The notes beneath the pieces are model-generated. The model did no database searches, was not told where the DNA came from, and saw nothing but the letters and a program-made list of their open reading frames with translations. Positions 32,817-41,660 of a DNA stretch of 64,000 nucleotides are shown piece after piece. The DNA comes from Parerythrobacter aestuarii (GTDB taxonomy: Bacteria > Pseudomonadota > Alphaproteobacteria > Sphingomonadales > Sphingomonadaceae), in the NCBI RefSeq assembly GCF_030140925.1, contig NZ_JARBWD010000002.1, positions 124,001 to 188,000 of the forward strand. Direction: 5' to 3'. Made by a program: the position numbers and the translations under genes. Position 1 is the first letter of the stretch. Each line of letters begins with the position of its first letter.

Positions 32817-34226
32817 CTAACTCTCAAGCTGCCGCAAAAGGCTGCGCACATCGCCGTCCATATCGGCATCGCGCTGGCGCAGGTCCTCGATCAGCCGCAC
32901 GGCGTGGATAACCGTCGAATGGTCGCGGCCGCCGAACTTGCGGCCGATTTCCGGGTAGCTGCGCGGCGTGAGCACCTTGGACAGGTACATCGCCACCTGA
33001 CGCGGGCGCACGACGGCACGGGCGCGGCGCTTGGACGACATCTCGCTGCGGTCGATGCGATAGAACTGGCACACCGTGCGCTGGATCTCGTCGATCGTGA
33101 TGCGGCGACGGTTGGCCGAGAGGATATCGGTCAGCTGTTCTTCGGCCAGCTGCAGCGAGACCACCTGTCCGGTCAGCTGGGCATAGGCGATCAGCTTGTT
33201 CAAACCGCCGACCAGCTCGCGCACATTGCGCGTGATTGTGCGGGCGAGGAACTCGATGACGTCCTCGGGCACGTCGAGCGGCGCGAAGCGGGTGAGCTTC
33301 GATTCGAGGATCTTCTTGCGGAGCTCGATATCGGCAGCGGTAATGTCCGCCACAAGGCCCATCGACAGGCGCGAGAGCAGGCGCGGTTCGACCCCGTCCA
33401 ATGCTTGTGGTGCGCGGTCGGCCGCGAACACCAGGCGCTTGCCTTCGGCCAGCAGGTGATCGATCGTATAGAGCAGCTCCTCCTGCGCGCTGGCCTTGCC
33501 GATGATGAACTGGATATCGTCCACCAGCAGCAGGTCGAAACTGCGCAACCGCGCCTTGAACTCGATCATCTGTCCGGCTTTGAGCGCTTGCACGAATTCG
33601 ATCATGAAGCGTTCGGCGCTGCAGTAGAAGATGCGCGCGCGCGGATGCGCCGACAGGTACTGGTGCCCGATGGCGTGCAGCAGGTGGGTCTTGCCCTGGC
33701 CCGTCGCCGCCTTGATGTAGAGCGGAGAGAACTGCGGCTGCTCGGTCGCTGCCATGCGCTGCGCGGCATTGCAGGCAAGGATATTGGTCTCGCCAGTCAC
33801 GAAAGCGGCAAAGGTCAGCGAAGCATCAAGCCCGACCGAAGAGGTGAAACCCGCGTCGTTGATGATGCCGGCACCCGACACCATGATTCCCATATTGCCA
33901 CCATCATTGGCCGGGCGACGCCCATCGCCAAGAGCGATGTCTGGCACCTTGCGGCGGCCCGGATGCACCTGGATGTTGACGTTGCGGATATTGCCGCGGG
34001 CGATCTTCCACGCCAGCGACAGCCTGTCGGCAAAGCGATCCTTCACCCAGTTGGCCGAGAATTCGGTCGGCAGGAAAAGATCGAGTGTCCCGGTCTCTTC
34101 GTCGAAGCCACCCAGCTGGATCGGCTTGATCCACTGGCTGTGCAACTGGTGCCCCAGATCCTTGCGCAGGCCCTGGCTAATGTCGGCCCAATCCGCGGCC
34201 AGGTTCACGGCTTCGATGTCTTCCAT
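32817..34226 (-). CDS. dnaA: Chromosomal replication initiator DnaA
   Basis: A 469-residue AAA+ initiator that binds DnaA boxes at the origin and opens DNA. Domain I is at the N-terminus (LHSQWIKPIQLG), the AAA+ core carries Walker A in IKAATGQGKTHLLHAIG and Walker B LLLVDDIQFI, and domain IV ends with the DNA-binding signature FGGRDHSTVIHAVRLIEDL. The ATG at 34226 gives the family-like start MEDIEAVNLAADWADI; an ATG at 34283 (MGQDGPRAG) with GGCGGGA upstream would add a basic extension and remains possible. The stop is two bases from structured element B. Confidence 0.95.
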   Translation of the reverse strand: MEDIEAVNLAADWADISQGLRKDLGHQLHSQWIKPIQLGGFDEETGTLDLFLPTEFSANWVKDRFADRLSLAWKIARGNIRNVNIQVHPGRRKVPDIALGDGRRPANDGGNMGIMVSGAGIINDAGFTSSVGLDASLTFAAFVTGETNILACNAAQRMAATEQPQFSPLYIKAATGQGKTHLLHAIGHQYLSAHPRARIFYCSAERFMIEFVQALKAGQMIEFKARLRSFDLLLVDDIQFIIGKASAQEELLYTIDHLLAEGKRLVFAADRAPQALDGVEPRLLSRLSMGLVADITAADIELRKKILESKLTRFAPLDVPEDVIEFLARTITRNVRELVGGLNKLIAYAQLTGQVVSLQLAEEQLTDILSANRRRITIDEIQRTVCQFYRIDRSEMSSKRRARAVVRPRQVAMYLSKVLTPRSYPEIGRKFGGRDHSTVIHAVRLIEDLRQRDADMDGDVRSLLRQLES

Positions 34227-34637
34227 CAGATCTTCTTTTTTTCTGCGTTTTGCTGCGCCTGCGCGCGGCCCGTCCTGTCCCATGTATTCCCGCCCTGCTT
34301 GCCGGCCCCCAGTACCGGTCTTGCTTCCCCGTTCTTGACTCGACAAGGCTTCGCCGTTGCCCGGACTCCATGTGCCCGCAGCGCCCCCCAATCGGTTCAG
34401 TTTGTATGTGCTCGGCCTGTCCCGTGCCGCAGCAAGGCGAACACTAAAAGCGTGCCAGGCGATTCTGTTCAAGGGGCAGCAGCGAAATATTTTTGAAATA
34501 TTTCGTTTGACAGGGCTGTAACCCGCAGGCTTGCGTTTAACCTGTTGTTTAGCTTGATGATCCGGCCCGGATAACGCGCGACTCGCGGGAATTCCTACAC
34601 TTAGCGGTGGCCGCGTGCGTCAGTTTGCTGACACAGC
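34227..34637. other. Long dnaA leader region without a gene
   Basis: About 410 bases between the dnaA start and the rpsT terminator. No coding sequence or cluster of DnaA boxes (TTATCCACA-like) is visible, so I do not call an origin. It contains the 10-3-10 inverted repeat at 34484-34506, a small inverted repeat GTCAG-TTTG-CTGAC at 34619-34632, and a pyrimidine-rich stretch at 34227-34245 next to the dnaA start. Confidence 0.6.
34484..34506. promoter_or_regulatory. Perfect 10-3-10 inverted repeat upstream of dnaA
   Basis: CGAAATATTT (34484-34493), TTG, AAATATTTCG (34497-34506): a perfect, very AT-rich inverted repeat in a GC-rich genome. It lies about 260 bases upstream of the dnaA start codon. 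It has the form of an operator for a dimeric repressor or activator, or an easily melted cruciform. The binding protein is unknown. Confidence 0.5.
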
Positions 34638-34670
34638 AAAAACGGGGCGCCACAAAAAGTGACGCCCCGC
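34638..34670 (-). terminator. Intrinsic terminator of rpsT
   Basis: On the minus strand, a GC-rich stem of about 11 bp (with a T-rich loop) is followed by five T residues at 34642-34638. It lies just past the rpsT stop and is in the right orientation. Confidence 0.82.
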
Positions 34671-34708
34671 TGCAATCAGGTTTGTAAAATCGCCTGTCGG
34701 CGCTGGCT

Positions 34709-34969
34709 TCAGAGAGCCGCGACTCGCTTGGTCAGGCGCGAGAACTTGCGCGAAGCGGTGTTCTTGTGCAGCACGCCACGAGCAACGCCGCGCGCCATTT
34801 CCGGCTGGGCTTCCTTCAGCGCAGCAGCGGCAGCTTCCTTGTCGCCTTCAGCACAAGCGGTCTCGACCTTCTTCACGAAAGAGCGGATGCGGCTCATGCG
34901 CGCACCATTGACTTCGGCACGGCGGTTGTTGCGACGGATGCGCTTCTTGGCTTGCGGCGTATTGGCCAT
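34709..34969 (-). CDS. rpsT: 30S ribosomal protein S20
   Basis: An 86-residue basic helical protein that binds the 5' domain of 16S rRNA. The start [20 protein letters not shown] and the later [19 protein letters not shown] are diagnostic. It sits between mutM and dnaA with its own terminator, the standard alphaproteobacterial arrangement. Confidence 0.97.
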   Translation of the reverse strand: MANTPQAKKRIRRNNRRAEVNGARMSRIRSFVKKVETACAEGDKEAAAAALKEAQPEMARGVARGVLHKNTASRKFSRLTKRVAAL

Positions 34970-35096
34970 GTTCGTCCTTGTTTCTCAGTCGCCCGATGCG
35001 ACCGGATCCTTGTCTGTGTTTGATCTCGGAAACGGCGGGTATGCCGCCGGAAAGCGGCGCACATAGGTCCCAAGTCCCGAATCGTCAAGCGAAACC

Positions 35097-35912
35097 CTAC
35101 CGCTGGCACCTCGGGCAATACCACGTGCTGCGCCCGCCCTGCGCAAAGCGGCGGATGATGCCTCCATCGTCGCGCAGGCAGGGTTGGTCTTCGCGTCCAT
35201 AGACCTGGAAGCGGGTGGCGAAATAGCCCAGCTCGCCATCGGGCCTTGCGTAGTCGCGCAGCGAAGAACCACCGTCGAGGATGGACTGCTCCAACACCTG
35301 CTGGACCGCCGGGACCAGCCGCTCCAGTGCCTTGACCGACACGCGCCCACCAGCCTTGCGTGGATGGATACCGGCGATGTGGAGCGCCTCGCAAACATAG
35401 ATATTGCCCAGCCCGGCAACGATCTGCTGGTCGAGCAGGCACAGCTTTATGGCCTGCTTGCGCCCAGCGAGCGCCGTGCGGAGGTGCTTCACAGTGAGGT
35501 CTGCGCCTAGCGGCTCGGGCCCCATCACCGCGAAGGCCGGCCATTGCTCTACGCGGTCAGTGTCGACCAGGTCCACCCAGCCGAACCGGCGCGGATCGTT
35601 GAGCGCGAAGCGGTGGCTGGCGGTCTCGATCACGAAATGATCGTGCTTGTCGTCGGCCTCAGGGTCGATCCGCCAGCGCCCGCTCATGCCGAGATGGAAG
35701 ATCAGTGTCTGCGCGCGGTCGGTGTGGATCAGGCCATATTTCGCGCGCCGACCGAGGCCGGAAACAGTCGCGCCGGTCAGCGCCTGCCCCAGTCCGGCGG
35801 GGAAAGGGAAGCGCATGTCGGGCCGGTTGAGGATGGCGCGGGTGATCCGCTCGCCCTCGAGAAAGCGGGCAAGGCCGCGCACGGTCGTTTCGACTTCAGG
35901 AAGCTCGGGCAT
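35097..35912 (-). CDS. mutM: Formamidopyrimidine-DNA glycosylase (with a modified zinc finger)
   Basis: A 271-residue repair enzyme that excises 8-oxoguanine and ring-opened purines. The catalytic N-terminal proline is in MPELPEVETTVRG, followed by the conserved Lys/His blocks (GRRAKYGLIH, HLGMSGRW) and the H2TH region (GLGNIYVCEALHIAGIHP, with IHP and RKAG). The C-terminal zinc finger reads CLRDDGGIIRRF...STWYCPRCQR: Cys245, then Asp248 where most MutM proteins have the second cysteine, then Cys266 and Cys269. The ATG at 35912 is fixed by the obligatory MPE start. Confidence 0.94.
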   Translation of the reverse strand: MPELPEVETTVRGLARFLEGERITRAILNRPDMRFPFPAGLGQALTGATVSGLGRRAKYGLIHTDRAQTLIFHLGMSGRWRIDPEADDKHDHFVIETASHRFALNDPRRFGWVDLVDTDRVEQWPAFAVMGPEPLGADLTVKHLRTALAGRKQAIKLCLLDQQIVAGLGNIYVCEALHIAGIHPRKAGGRVSVKALERLVPAVQQVLEQSILDGGSSLRDYARPDGELGYFATRFQVYGREDQPCLRDDGGIIRRFAQGGRSTWYCPRCQR

Positions 35913-35913
35913 A

Positions 35914-36153
35914 CTATATTTTCGATACGTCGAGACCAGCTTCAATCAAGCGTGGGGCAATCTTTCGCATCTTTACGAATTCTGTTCCCCAAGCTGGTTT
36001 GAGGCCCACACCCTCGCAAAATTCTCGACCTGAGACTCCATCAAGTTGGTGGGCATATTTTAGCACCTGTACGTGCAGTTCTGCGACATAGGCATTCCTT
36101 GGTGCCTTCTCGATGGCGCGAGAGATTCGCTCGAAGATTTCGCTTTGACGCAT
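35914..36153 (-). CDS. Small protein of unknown function, possibly DNA-binding
   Basis: A 79-residue protein, MRQSEIFERISRAIEKAPRN at the start, then a mainly helical body (YVAELHVQVLKYAHQLDGVS, GREFCEGVGLKPAWGTEFVK). The spacing of two helices around SGREFCEGVGLKPAWG is reminiscent of a helix-turn-helix, but I cannot assign a family. AAGGAG lies seven bases before the ATG at 36153, deciding between three in-frame ATGs. Its base composition is clearly more AT-rich than mutM and ubiE on either side, suggesting acquired DNA. It ends one base before the mutM start codon. Confidence 0.55.
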   Translation of the reverse strand: MRQSEIFERISRAIEKAPRNAYVAELHVQVLKYAHQLDGVSGREFCEGVGLKPAWGTEFVKMRKIAPRLIEAGLDVSKI

Positions 36154-36276
36154 GGTCATTCTCCTTGACGGCACTCTCCGATAGCGTGATTTTTGCTAAA
36201 TGCAATATGCATAAAGCATAATGCTGAAAATTCTTGTTTGTCCTGCTATTGTTGGTGGACTAGGGCCTCGGTCACA
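36154..36276. promoter_or_regulatory. AT-rich divergent promoter region with repeated ATGC/GCAT motifs
   Basis: Between the small gene and ubiE. Around 36192-36228 there are repeated ATGC and GCAT half-sites (36200-36203, 36207-36212, 36216-36219) forming an imperfect palindrome flanked by TTTT and AAAA. This could be an operator for the neighbouring small protein. Confidence 0.4.
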
Positions 36277-37008
36277 ATGAACGACACAGTATCCTTCGGT
36301 TACGAGGACGTAGCCCCCGAGGAAAAGACCGAGCGCGTCGGCGCGGTCTTCTCCAGCGTTGCGGCCAAGTATGACATCATGAACGATGCCATGTCGGGCG
36401 GTATGCACCGCCTGTGGAAGGACCGCTTCGTGCGCCGGGTGAAGCCGCAACCGGGCGAAGCGATCCTCGACATGGCCGGCGGTACCGGAGACATCGCCTT
36501 CCGGATGGCTGGTCGCGGTGCTGAAGTAACAATTGCCGATATCAACCAGGATATGCTCGATGTCGGGGTCGAGCGTGCGATGGAGCGCGGTATCACCGGG
36601 CTCGTCTGGTCTTGCCAGAACGCCGAGCAACTCGACTATCTCGACCGCCAGTTCGATGCCTACACCATCGTCTTCGGAATCAGGAACGTCACCCATATCG
36701 ACAAGGCCCTGCGCGAGGCGCACCGTGTGCTGAAGCATGGCGGGCGGTTTTATTGCATGGAGTTCAGCACCACCGAGTGGCCAGGCTTCAAGGAAATCTA
36801 CGACCTCTATTCGCACGAGCTGATGCCCAGGATCGGCAAGGTCATCGCCAATGACGAGGACAGCTATCGCTACCTCGCCGAATCGATCCGCCGCTTTCCC
36901 AAGCCGACCGAGTTCGAAGCGATGATCCGCGCGGCGGGATTCGAAAACACCCGGGTCGAGAAGATCCTCGGCGGGGCGGTCAACATCCATTCGGGCTGGA
37001 AGATTTGA
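36277..37008 (+). CDS. ubiE: Ubiquinone/menaquinone biosynthesis C-methyltransferase UbiE
   Basis: A 243-residue SAM-dependent methyltransferase acting on the benzoquinol ring. Conserved blocks: VGAVFSSVAAKYDIMNDAMS, GGMHRLWKD, the SAM site ILDMAGGTGDIAFRMA, FGIRNVTHIDKALREAHRVL, and the C-terminal ILGGAVNIHSGWKI. The ATG at 36277 gives the family start. ubiB follows ten bases after, so both are one transcription unit. Confidence 0.95.
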   Translation: MNDTVSFGYEDVAPEEKTERVGAVFSSVAAKYDIMNDAMSGGMHRLWKDRFVRRVKPQPGEAILDMAGGTGDIAFRMAGRGAEVTIADINQDMLDVGVERAMERGITGLVWSCQNAEQLDYLDRQFDAYTIVFGIRNVTHIDKALREAHRVLKHGGRFYCMEFSTTEWPGFKEIYDLYSHELMPRIGKVIANDEDSYRYLAESIRRFPKPTEFEAMIRAAGFENTRVEKILGGAVNIHSGWKI

Positions 37009-37018
37009 TCCTGCACGC

Positions 37019-38575
37019 ATGACCCGGCCTGCGACTCATATCTGGCGGCTCCTCAAGTGGGGTCGGACTGCTGCCCGCCATGGCGCGCTGCGTGGCATCG
37101 AGCGCGATCCCAACACGCCTGCTCCGGTCAAGCGGCTGGCGCGGCTGGCGCGGCTGGGTGCGCGCGTACCCAAGGTGCCTGACTATGCTGGAGCCTTTCG
37201 CGAGATCGGCCCGGCGGCGATCAAGCTGGGCCAGTCCTTGGCAACCCGGCCCGATCTAGTAGGCACCGACGCAGCGGAGAACCTGCTGACTCTGCAGGAC
37301 AGCCTGCCGCCGGTCGATTTTGCCGAGATCGAGGCGTCGGTCGCGGCGACTTTCGAGCAGCCACTCGATGCGCTGTTCTCGCATATCGACCCCGAGCCGG
37401 TCGGTGCGGCTTCCATCGCCCAGGTGCACCAGGCGGTGACCAGCGACGGGCGCACGGTCGCCTTGAAGGTCCTGCGTCCGGGCATCCGCGAGAAGTTCGC
37501 CCGCGATATCGAGACCTATGAATGGGCCGCGGCGCATGTCGAAGCGATGGGCGGTGAAGCGGCGCGGCTGCGCCCGCGGCTGACCATCGCCAACTTCAAG
37601 CGCTGGACCAATACCGAGCTCGACCTCAGGCGCGAGGCAGCTTCGGCCAGCGAACTGGCCGACGCCTGTCGCGGCATTGAGGGCTATCGGATCCCTGCGA
37701 TCGACTGGGACCGGACCAATGGGCGGGTCATGACGGTCGAATGGATCGACGGGATCAAGATATCCAAGCGCGAGGAACTGATTGCCGCCGGGCACGACTT
37801 GCCGGCGCTGGCCGAGCGGCTCGTGCTGGCGTTCCTGCACCAGGCCATCAGCGGCGGTTTCTTCCATGCCGACATGCACCAGGGAAACCTGTTCGTGGAG
37901 CCCGACGGGACGATCGTGGCGATCGACTTCGGGATCATGGGCAGGATCGACCGGCGCGCGCGGCAATGGCTGGCCGAGATTCTCTATGGTCTGACGACCG
38001 GCAATTACCAGCGCGTCGCTGAGATCCATTTCGAGGCGCAATATGTTCCGAGCCACCACTCGGTCGGCGAGTTTGCCACGGCCCTGCGTGCGGTGGGCGA
38101 GCCGATGCGCGGCAAGCCGGTGAAGGAACTGTCGGTTGGGCAGATGCTCGACGGACTGTTTGCCATCACCCGCGATTTCGACATGCAGACCCAGCCGCAT
38201 CTGCTGCTGCTGCAGAAAACCATGGTAATGGTCGAGGGCATTGCCACGCAGCTCGATCCCGACATCAATATGTGGGACGTCTCAGCTCCCTATGTCCGCA
38301 ACTGGATTCGCGACGAGCTGGGGCCGGAGGCAGCCCTGGCCGATGCAGTAAAGCAGAACATGGCAACGTTGCTGCGTTTGCCGGACCTCGTCCGCCGCGT
38401 GGAAGACAAGTTCCCGCCCAAGGGCGGTGCCCCGGTGCCGCCGCCACTCCCCGACATCGAATTGATGTGGGAGAAGCGCGAGCGACCGGGTCGGGATTGG
38501 TTGGGCTACGGTCTTAGCGCTGCCTTGGGTGCGGGCGCTGTCGTAGCGGCCATGGCGCTGGGCTGGATCGGTTAG
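37019..38575 (+). CDS. ubiB: Ubiquinone biosynthesis protein UbiB (atypical kinase family)
   Basis: A 518-residue ABC1/ADCK-type protein required for ubiquinone synthesis. The family KxGQ motif is in AAIKLGQSLATRPDLVG, the Ala-rich nucleotide loop in VGAASIAQVHQAVT, and the catalytic/metal region in FFHADMHQGNLFVEPDG and AIDFGIMGRID. A C-terminal transmembrane helix (ALGAGAVVAAMALGWIG) anchors it to the membrane. Start ATG at 37019. Its end overlaps the convergent DUF4345-like gene by four bases. Confidence 0.95.
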   Translation: MTRPATHIWRLLKWGRTAARHGALRGIERDPNTPAPVKRLARLARLGARVPKVPDYAGAFREIGPAAIKLGQSLATRPDLVGTDAAENLLTLQDSLPPVDFAEIEASVAATFEQPLDALFSHIDPEPVGAASIAQVHQAVTSDGRTVALKVLRPGIREKFARDIETYEWAAAHVEAMGGEAARLRPRLTIANFKRWTNTELDLRREAASASELADACRGIEGYRIPAIDWDRTNGRVMTVEWIDGIKISKREELIAAGHDLPALAERLVLAFLHQAISGGFFHADMHQGNLFVEPDGTIVAIDFGIMGRIDRRARQWLAEILYGLTTGNYQRVAEIHFEAQYVPSHHSVGEFATALRAVGEPMRGKPVKELSVGQMLDGLFAITRDFDMQTQPHLLLLQKTMVMVEGIATQLDPDINMWDVSAPYVRNWIRDELGPEAALADAVKQNMATLLRLPDLVRRVEDKFPPKGGAPVPPPLPDIELMWEKRERPGRDWLGYGLSAALGAGAVVAAMALGWIG

Positions 38576-38970
38576 TCCAGCTCTTCCGTCAGATCGTGGT
38601 GCGGCAACAGCTTCCACCCGGCCAGGCACAGCACCATTGTCAGGGCCTCCACGGTCATCGGCAGGAACCACCCTTCATAGGTGCCGTCCATCGCCAATGA
38701 GACACAGCGGCCGAAGAACACCGTGCCCATGATCGCCGCGGCGGCGATCAACGGGTCGCCATTGCGTTTCCATCCACCCCAGATCATGCATCCGCCAGCG
38801 ACGAAGAACACGGCCGTGAGGTCGCCCCGGATACTGGAAAGGCCCTGCACGCCCTTCGCAGTAAGGCCGAAATCGCCGCCTGATACCGCAGGGTCCAGCA
38901 GGAAGCCCGCCCCCATGAACAGGAAAAACAGTCCGCCAACAAAAAGCAGCGCGGTAATGGCAAGTCTCAT
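38572..38970 (-). CDS. DUF4345-like membrane protein
   Basis: A 132-residue protein with four hydrophobic helices. The order (hydrophobic first helix with GAGFLLDP, a charged turn KGVQGLSSIRGDLTAVFFV, then two more helices and a cytoplasmic tail) resembles DUF4345 family proteins. Function unknown. The ATG at 38970 has GGGGGAGGAG close upstream, which decides the start. It lies antisense between ubiB and coaBC, so it interrupts the plus-strand run. Confidence 0.7.
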   Translation of the reverse strand: MRLAITALLFVGGLFFLFMGAGFLLDPAVSGGDFGLTAKGVQGLSSIRGDLTAVFFVAGGCMIWGGWKRNGDPLIAAAAIMGTVFFGRCVSLAMDGTYEGWFLPMTVEALTMVLCLAGWKLLPHHDLTEELD

Positions 38971-39130
38971 GTGTGTCTCCTCCCCCACAGATACCCTTAG
39001 CCTAATCACGGTAACCACGCTTCGCTAGGCAAATCGTAACCATTAGAGGCCCTAGGATTGTTGGGACTTTCGCCGAAATGCGCGTCGGTCTAGGCTGGCG
39101 GGCAAGGCAAGGGGCCAGAAGGGGAATCGT

Positions 39131-40861
39131 ATGGCAGGCGGCAAGGGGCCGAAGATCCTGCTCATTATCGGCGGTGGTATCGCGGCATACAAGTCGTGCG
39201 AACTGGTGCGCCTGGTGCGCAAGCAGGGCGGTTCGGTCACATGCGTGCTGACCGATGGCGGGGCGAAGTTCGTGACCCCCATGGCACTGGCGGCGCTGAG
39301 CGAAAACCCGGTCCACACCACGCTATGGGACCTGCGCAACGAAGTCGAGATGGGGCATATCCAGCTCAGCCGCGAGGCTGATCTGGTGGTGGTGTGCCCG
39401 GCGACCGCCAACATGCTGGCGAAGATGGCTGCGGGCATCGCCGACGATCTGGCCACGACCCTGCTGCTGGCGACCGACAAGCCGGTGATGGTGGCCCCGG
39501 CCATGAACGTGAAGATGTGGGAACATGATGCGACCCAGATGAACGTGGCCCGCCTGCGTGAAGCTGGCGTGACGGTGATCGACCCCGATGAAGGGGCGAT
39601 GGCTTGCGGTGAATACGGCCCGGGGCGACTGCGCGAGCCGGAAGAGATCTGGAACGCGATCGCCGATCTGCTGGGCGCGGAGCAGGTTGCCCCGCGCGAA
39701 GAAGTCGATCTCGTGCCCGCTCCTGCCATCGCCAAGACCGCCCCTGCTCCAGCTATCGAAGTCGAAGCGCTCGAGCCCGAACCCGAAGTCGAAAGCAAGG
39801 GCATGCTGGGTGGGCTGCTGGCTTCCATCATCCCGCGCAAGACGCCCCAGCGTTCGGTGGAGGAAATCGAAGCTCAATGGGATGTACCGGAAAGTGAAGA
39901 GCCGGATGAAGCTGACTGGGGCGACGAGGACGATACGATTGCCGACGGCGAAGAGGCGGAAGCACGGACGGCAACAGCGCCTGATGCCGGTCCGATCCTT
40001 GCCAGCAAGGGCAAGGCTATCTCGGCCCCGCCGACCGATGCCGATGCGATCAACCATACAGTCGCAACGGGCACTGGCGACCAGATGCCAGAGCCCATCG
40101 CAGGAGATTCGTCGACGGGCCTCGCGAGGGCACCGGTCGTGGAAGAGGAAATTGATAACAATCCGCTGATCGGCCAACCCGCTTTCGATACCGATCCGGA
40201 ACATCGGCCGCTTTACGGCAAGCATGTGCTGATCACTGCCGGGCCAACCCACGAGCCAATCGATCCGGTGCGCTACATCGCCAACCGTTCAAGCGGGAAA
40301 CAGGGCTTTGCGATTGCGGCTGCTGCTGCCGCTGCCGGGGCGCGTGTGACGCTTGTCGCCGGCCCGGTTCATCTGAAGACACCGCCGGGCGTGGACCGGA
40401 TCGATGTCGAAAGCGCACAGGAAATGGCGGCTGAAGTCCGCAAGGCGCTGCCTGCGGACATTGCCGTGATGGTGGCCGCAGTTGCCGACTGGCGCACGCG
40501 CGATGTTGCCGGTGAAAAGATGAAAAAGCGCGGCTCGGCCCCGCCGGCTCTGATCCTGGAGGAAAACCCCGATATCCTCACCAATCTTTCAGTGGGTGAC
40601 AAGCGCCCGCACCTGGTGATTGGATTTGCAGCCGAGACCAACGATGTGGTTGCCAATGCCAAGGCGAAGCGCAAGCGCAAGCAAGCCGACTGGATTGTTG
40701 CCAACGATGTGTCAGGCGATGTCATGGGCGGCAGCCACAACACCGTGCATATCGTGACCGGTAGCGGAGTCGAGCATCTCGAGGAGATGCCCAAGGAAGA
40801 GGTGGCGATGGCGCTGGTGGAGCGCATGGCAGAAGGCTTGAAGGACGTAGTGGATGGCTGA
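39131..40861 (+). CDS. coaBC: Bifunctional CoaBC with a long acidic linker between domains
   Basis: A 576-residue fusion of the 4'-phosphopantothenoylcysteine decarboxylase (CoaC, residues about 8-180) and the CTP-dependent synthetase (CoaB, about 360-576) of coenzyme A synthesis. CoaC motifs: [20 protein letters not shown] and the flavin/active-site [25 protein letters not shown]. CoaB motifs: [35 protein letters not shown] and [20 protein letters not shown]. Between them lies an unusual insert of about 174 residues (roughly 186-359), rich in Asp, Glu, Ala and Pro. Ordinary CoaBC proteins are near 400 residues. It overlaps dut by eight bases. Confidence 0.93.
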   Translation: MAGGKGPKILLIIGGGIAAYKSCELVRLVRKQGGSVTCVLTDGGAKFVTPMALAALSENPVHTTLWDLRNEVEMGHIQLSREADLVVVCPATANMLAKMAAGIADDLATTLLLATDKPVMVAPAMNVKMWEHDATQMNVARLREAGVTVIDPDEGAMACGEYGPGRLREPEEIWNAIADLLGAEQVAPREEVDLVPAPAIAKTAPAPAIEVEALEPEPEVESKGMLGGLLASIIPRKTPQRSVEEIEAQWDVPESEEPDEADWGDEDDTIADGEEAEARTATAPDAGPILASKGKAISAPPTDADAINHTVATGTGDQMPEPIAGDSSTGLARAPVVEEEIDNNPLIGQPAFDTDPEHRPLYGKHVLITAGPTHEPIDPVRYIANRSSGKQGFAIAAAAAAAGARVTLVAGPVHLKTPPGVDRIDVESAQEMAAEVRKALPADIAVMVAAVADWRTRDVAGEKMKKRGSAPPALILEENPDILTNLSVGDKRPHLVIGFAAETNDVVANAKAKRKRKQADWIVANDVSGDVMGGSHNTVHIVTGSGVEHLEEMPKEEVAMALVERMAEGLKDVVDG

Positions 40862-41354
40862 TTCGGTAACTCAAGCAACCACGGTCGGCCATGCAAAGCC
40901 TCCCGTGCCGGTGAAACTGAAGCGGCTCAACAATGGCTACGGCCTGCCGTTGCCTGAATATGCAACCGATGGTGCAGCCGGTATGGATGTCGTCTCGGCA
41001 GAAGACGTGACGATCAAACCGGGCGAACGGCACGCGGTCGCGACGGGGCTGAGCATGGCGATCCCGCAGGGTTACGAGATCCAGGTCCGGCCGCGGAGCG
41101 GGCTTGCGCTAAAGCATGGCATCACTGTGCCCAACACGCCGGGCACGATCGACAGCGACTATCGCGGTGAGCTCAAGGCGATCCTCATCAATCACGGCGA
41201 CGAGCCTTTTGTCATCCATCGCGGTGACCGGGTGGCACAGCTGGTGCTGGCCCCGGTAACAAGAGCGGTGTGGGAGGAAGCCGATCAGCTCGATGAAACG
41301 CAGCGCGGTGAAGGCGGCTTCGGCTCGACCGGAGGTCACGCCAAGCTGGTGTAG
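40854..41354 (+). CDS. dut: dUTP diphosphatase
   Basis: A 166-residue homotrimeric enzyme that hydrolyses dUTP, keeping uracil out of DNA and supplying dUMP. The five dUTPase motifs are present: [44 protein letters not shown] and the C-terminal P-loop-like [11 protein letters not shown]. The N-terminal extension ([14 protein letters not shown]) is longer than in the E. coli enzyme. It overlaps the coaBC stop by eight bases. Confidence 0.96.
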   Translation: MADSVTQATTVGHAKPPVPVKLKRLNNGYGLPLPEYATDGAAGMDVVSAEDVTIKPGERHAVATGLSMAIPQGYEIQVRPRSGLALKHGITVPNTPGTIDSDYRGELKAILINHGDEPFVIHRGDRVAQLVLAPVTRAVWEEADQLDETQRGEGGFGSTGGHAKLV

Positions 41355-41360
41355 ACCGCG

Positions 41361-41660
41361 TTAGTCGAACAGCCCCACCGCGAGCTCCGCCCACACCAGC
41401 AGGAACACTAGCACCGCGCCGAACATCAGCATCGTACGACCCAGTGTGGTCTTCGCTATCCGCGCCGCACCTTCGAGCATCACGCCAAGCCCGGCGAACA
41501 GGATGGCTGCGGCAACAACATCGCCGATGGTCCAGTCGACTTCGCCAGTGAAGTGCATCGCACCCCATACTGTCGCCAGCAGCAGTGCTGCAAAGATGGC
41601 ATAGGTCCAACGCCAGCGGACAGCGCTCGCGCTTTGGGTGGGGGCTCGGTTACTTTCCAT
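41361..41660 (-). CDS. Small membrane protein of unknown function
   Basis: A 99-residue protein with three predicted transmembrane helices and a short cytosolic N-terminus (MESNRAPTQSASAVRWRWTY). No family recognised. It starts within the last 11 bases of the upstream TonB-like gene, so the two are probably translated from one mRNA, and it converges with dut. Confidence 0.6.
   Translation of the reverse strand: MESNRAPTQSASAVRWRWTYAIFAALLLATVWGAMHFTGEVDWTIGDVVAAAILFAGLGVMLEGAARIAKTTLGRTMLMFGAVLVFLLVWAELAVGLFD

Noticed and set aside
34226..34640. Replication origin upstream of dnaA
   Set aside because: No cluster of DnaA boxes is seen, only one AT-rich inverted repeat. In alphaproteobacteria the origin often lies away from dnaA.
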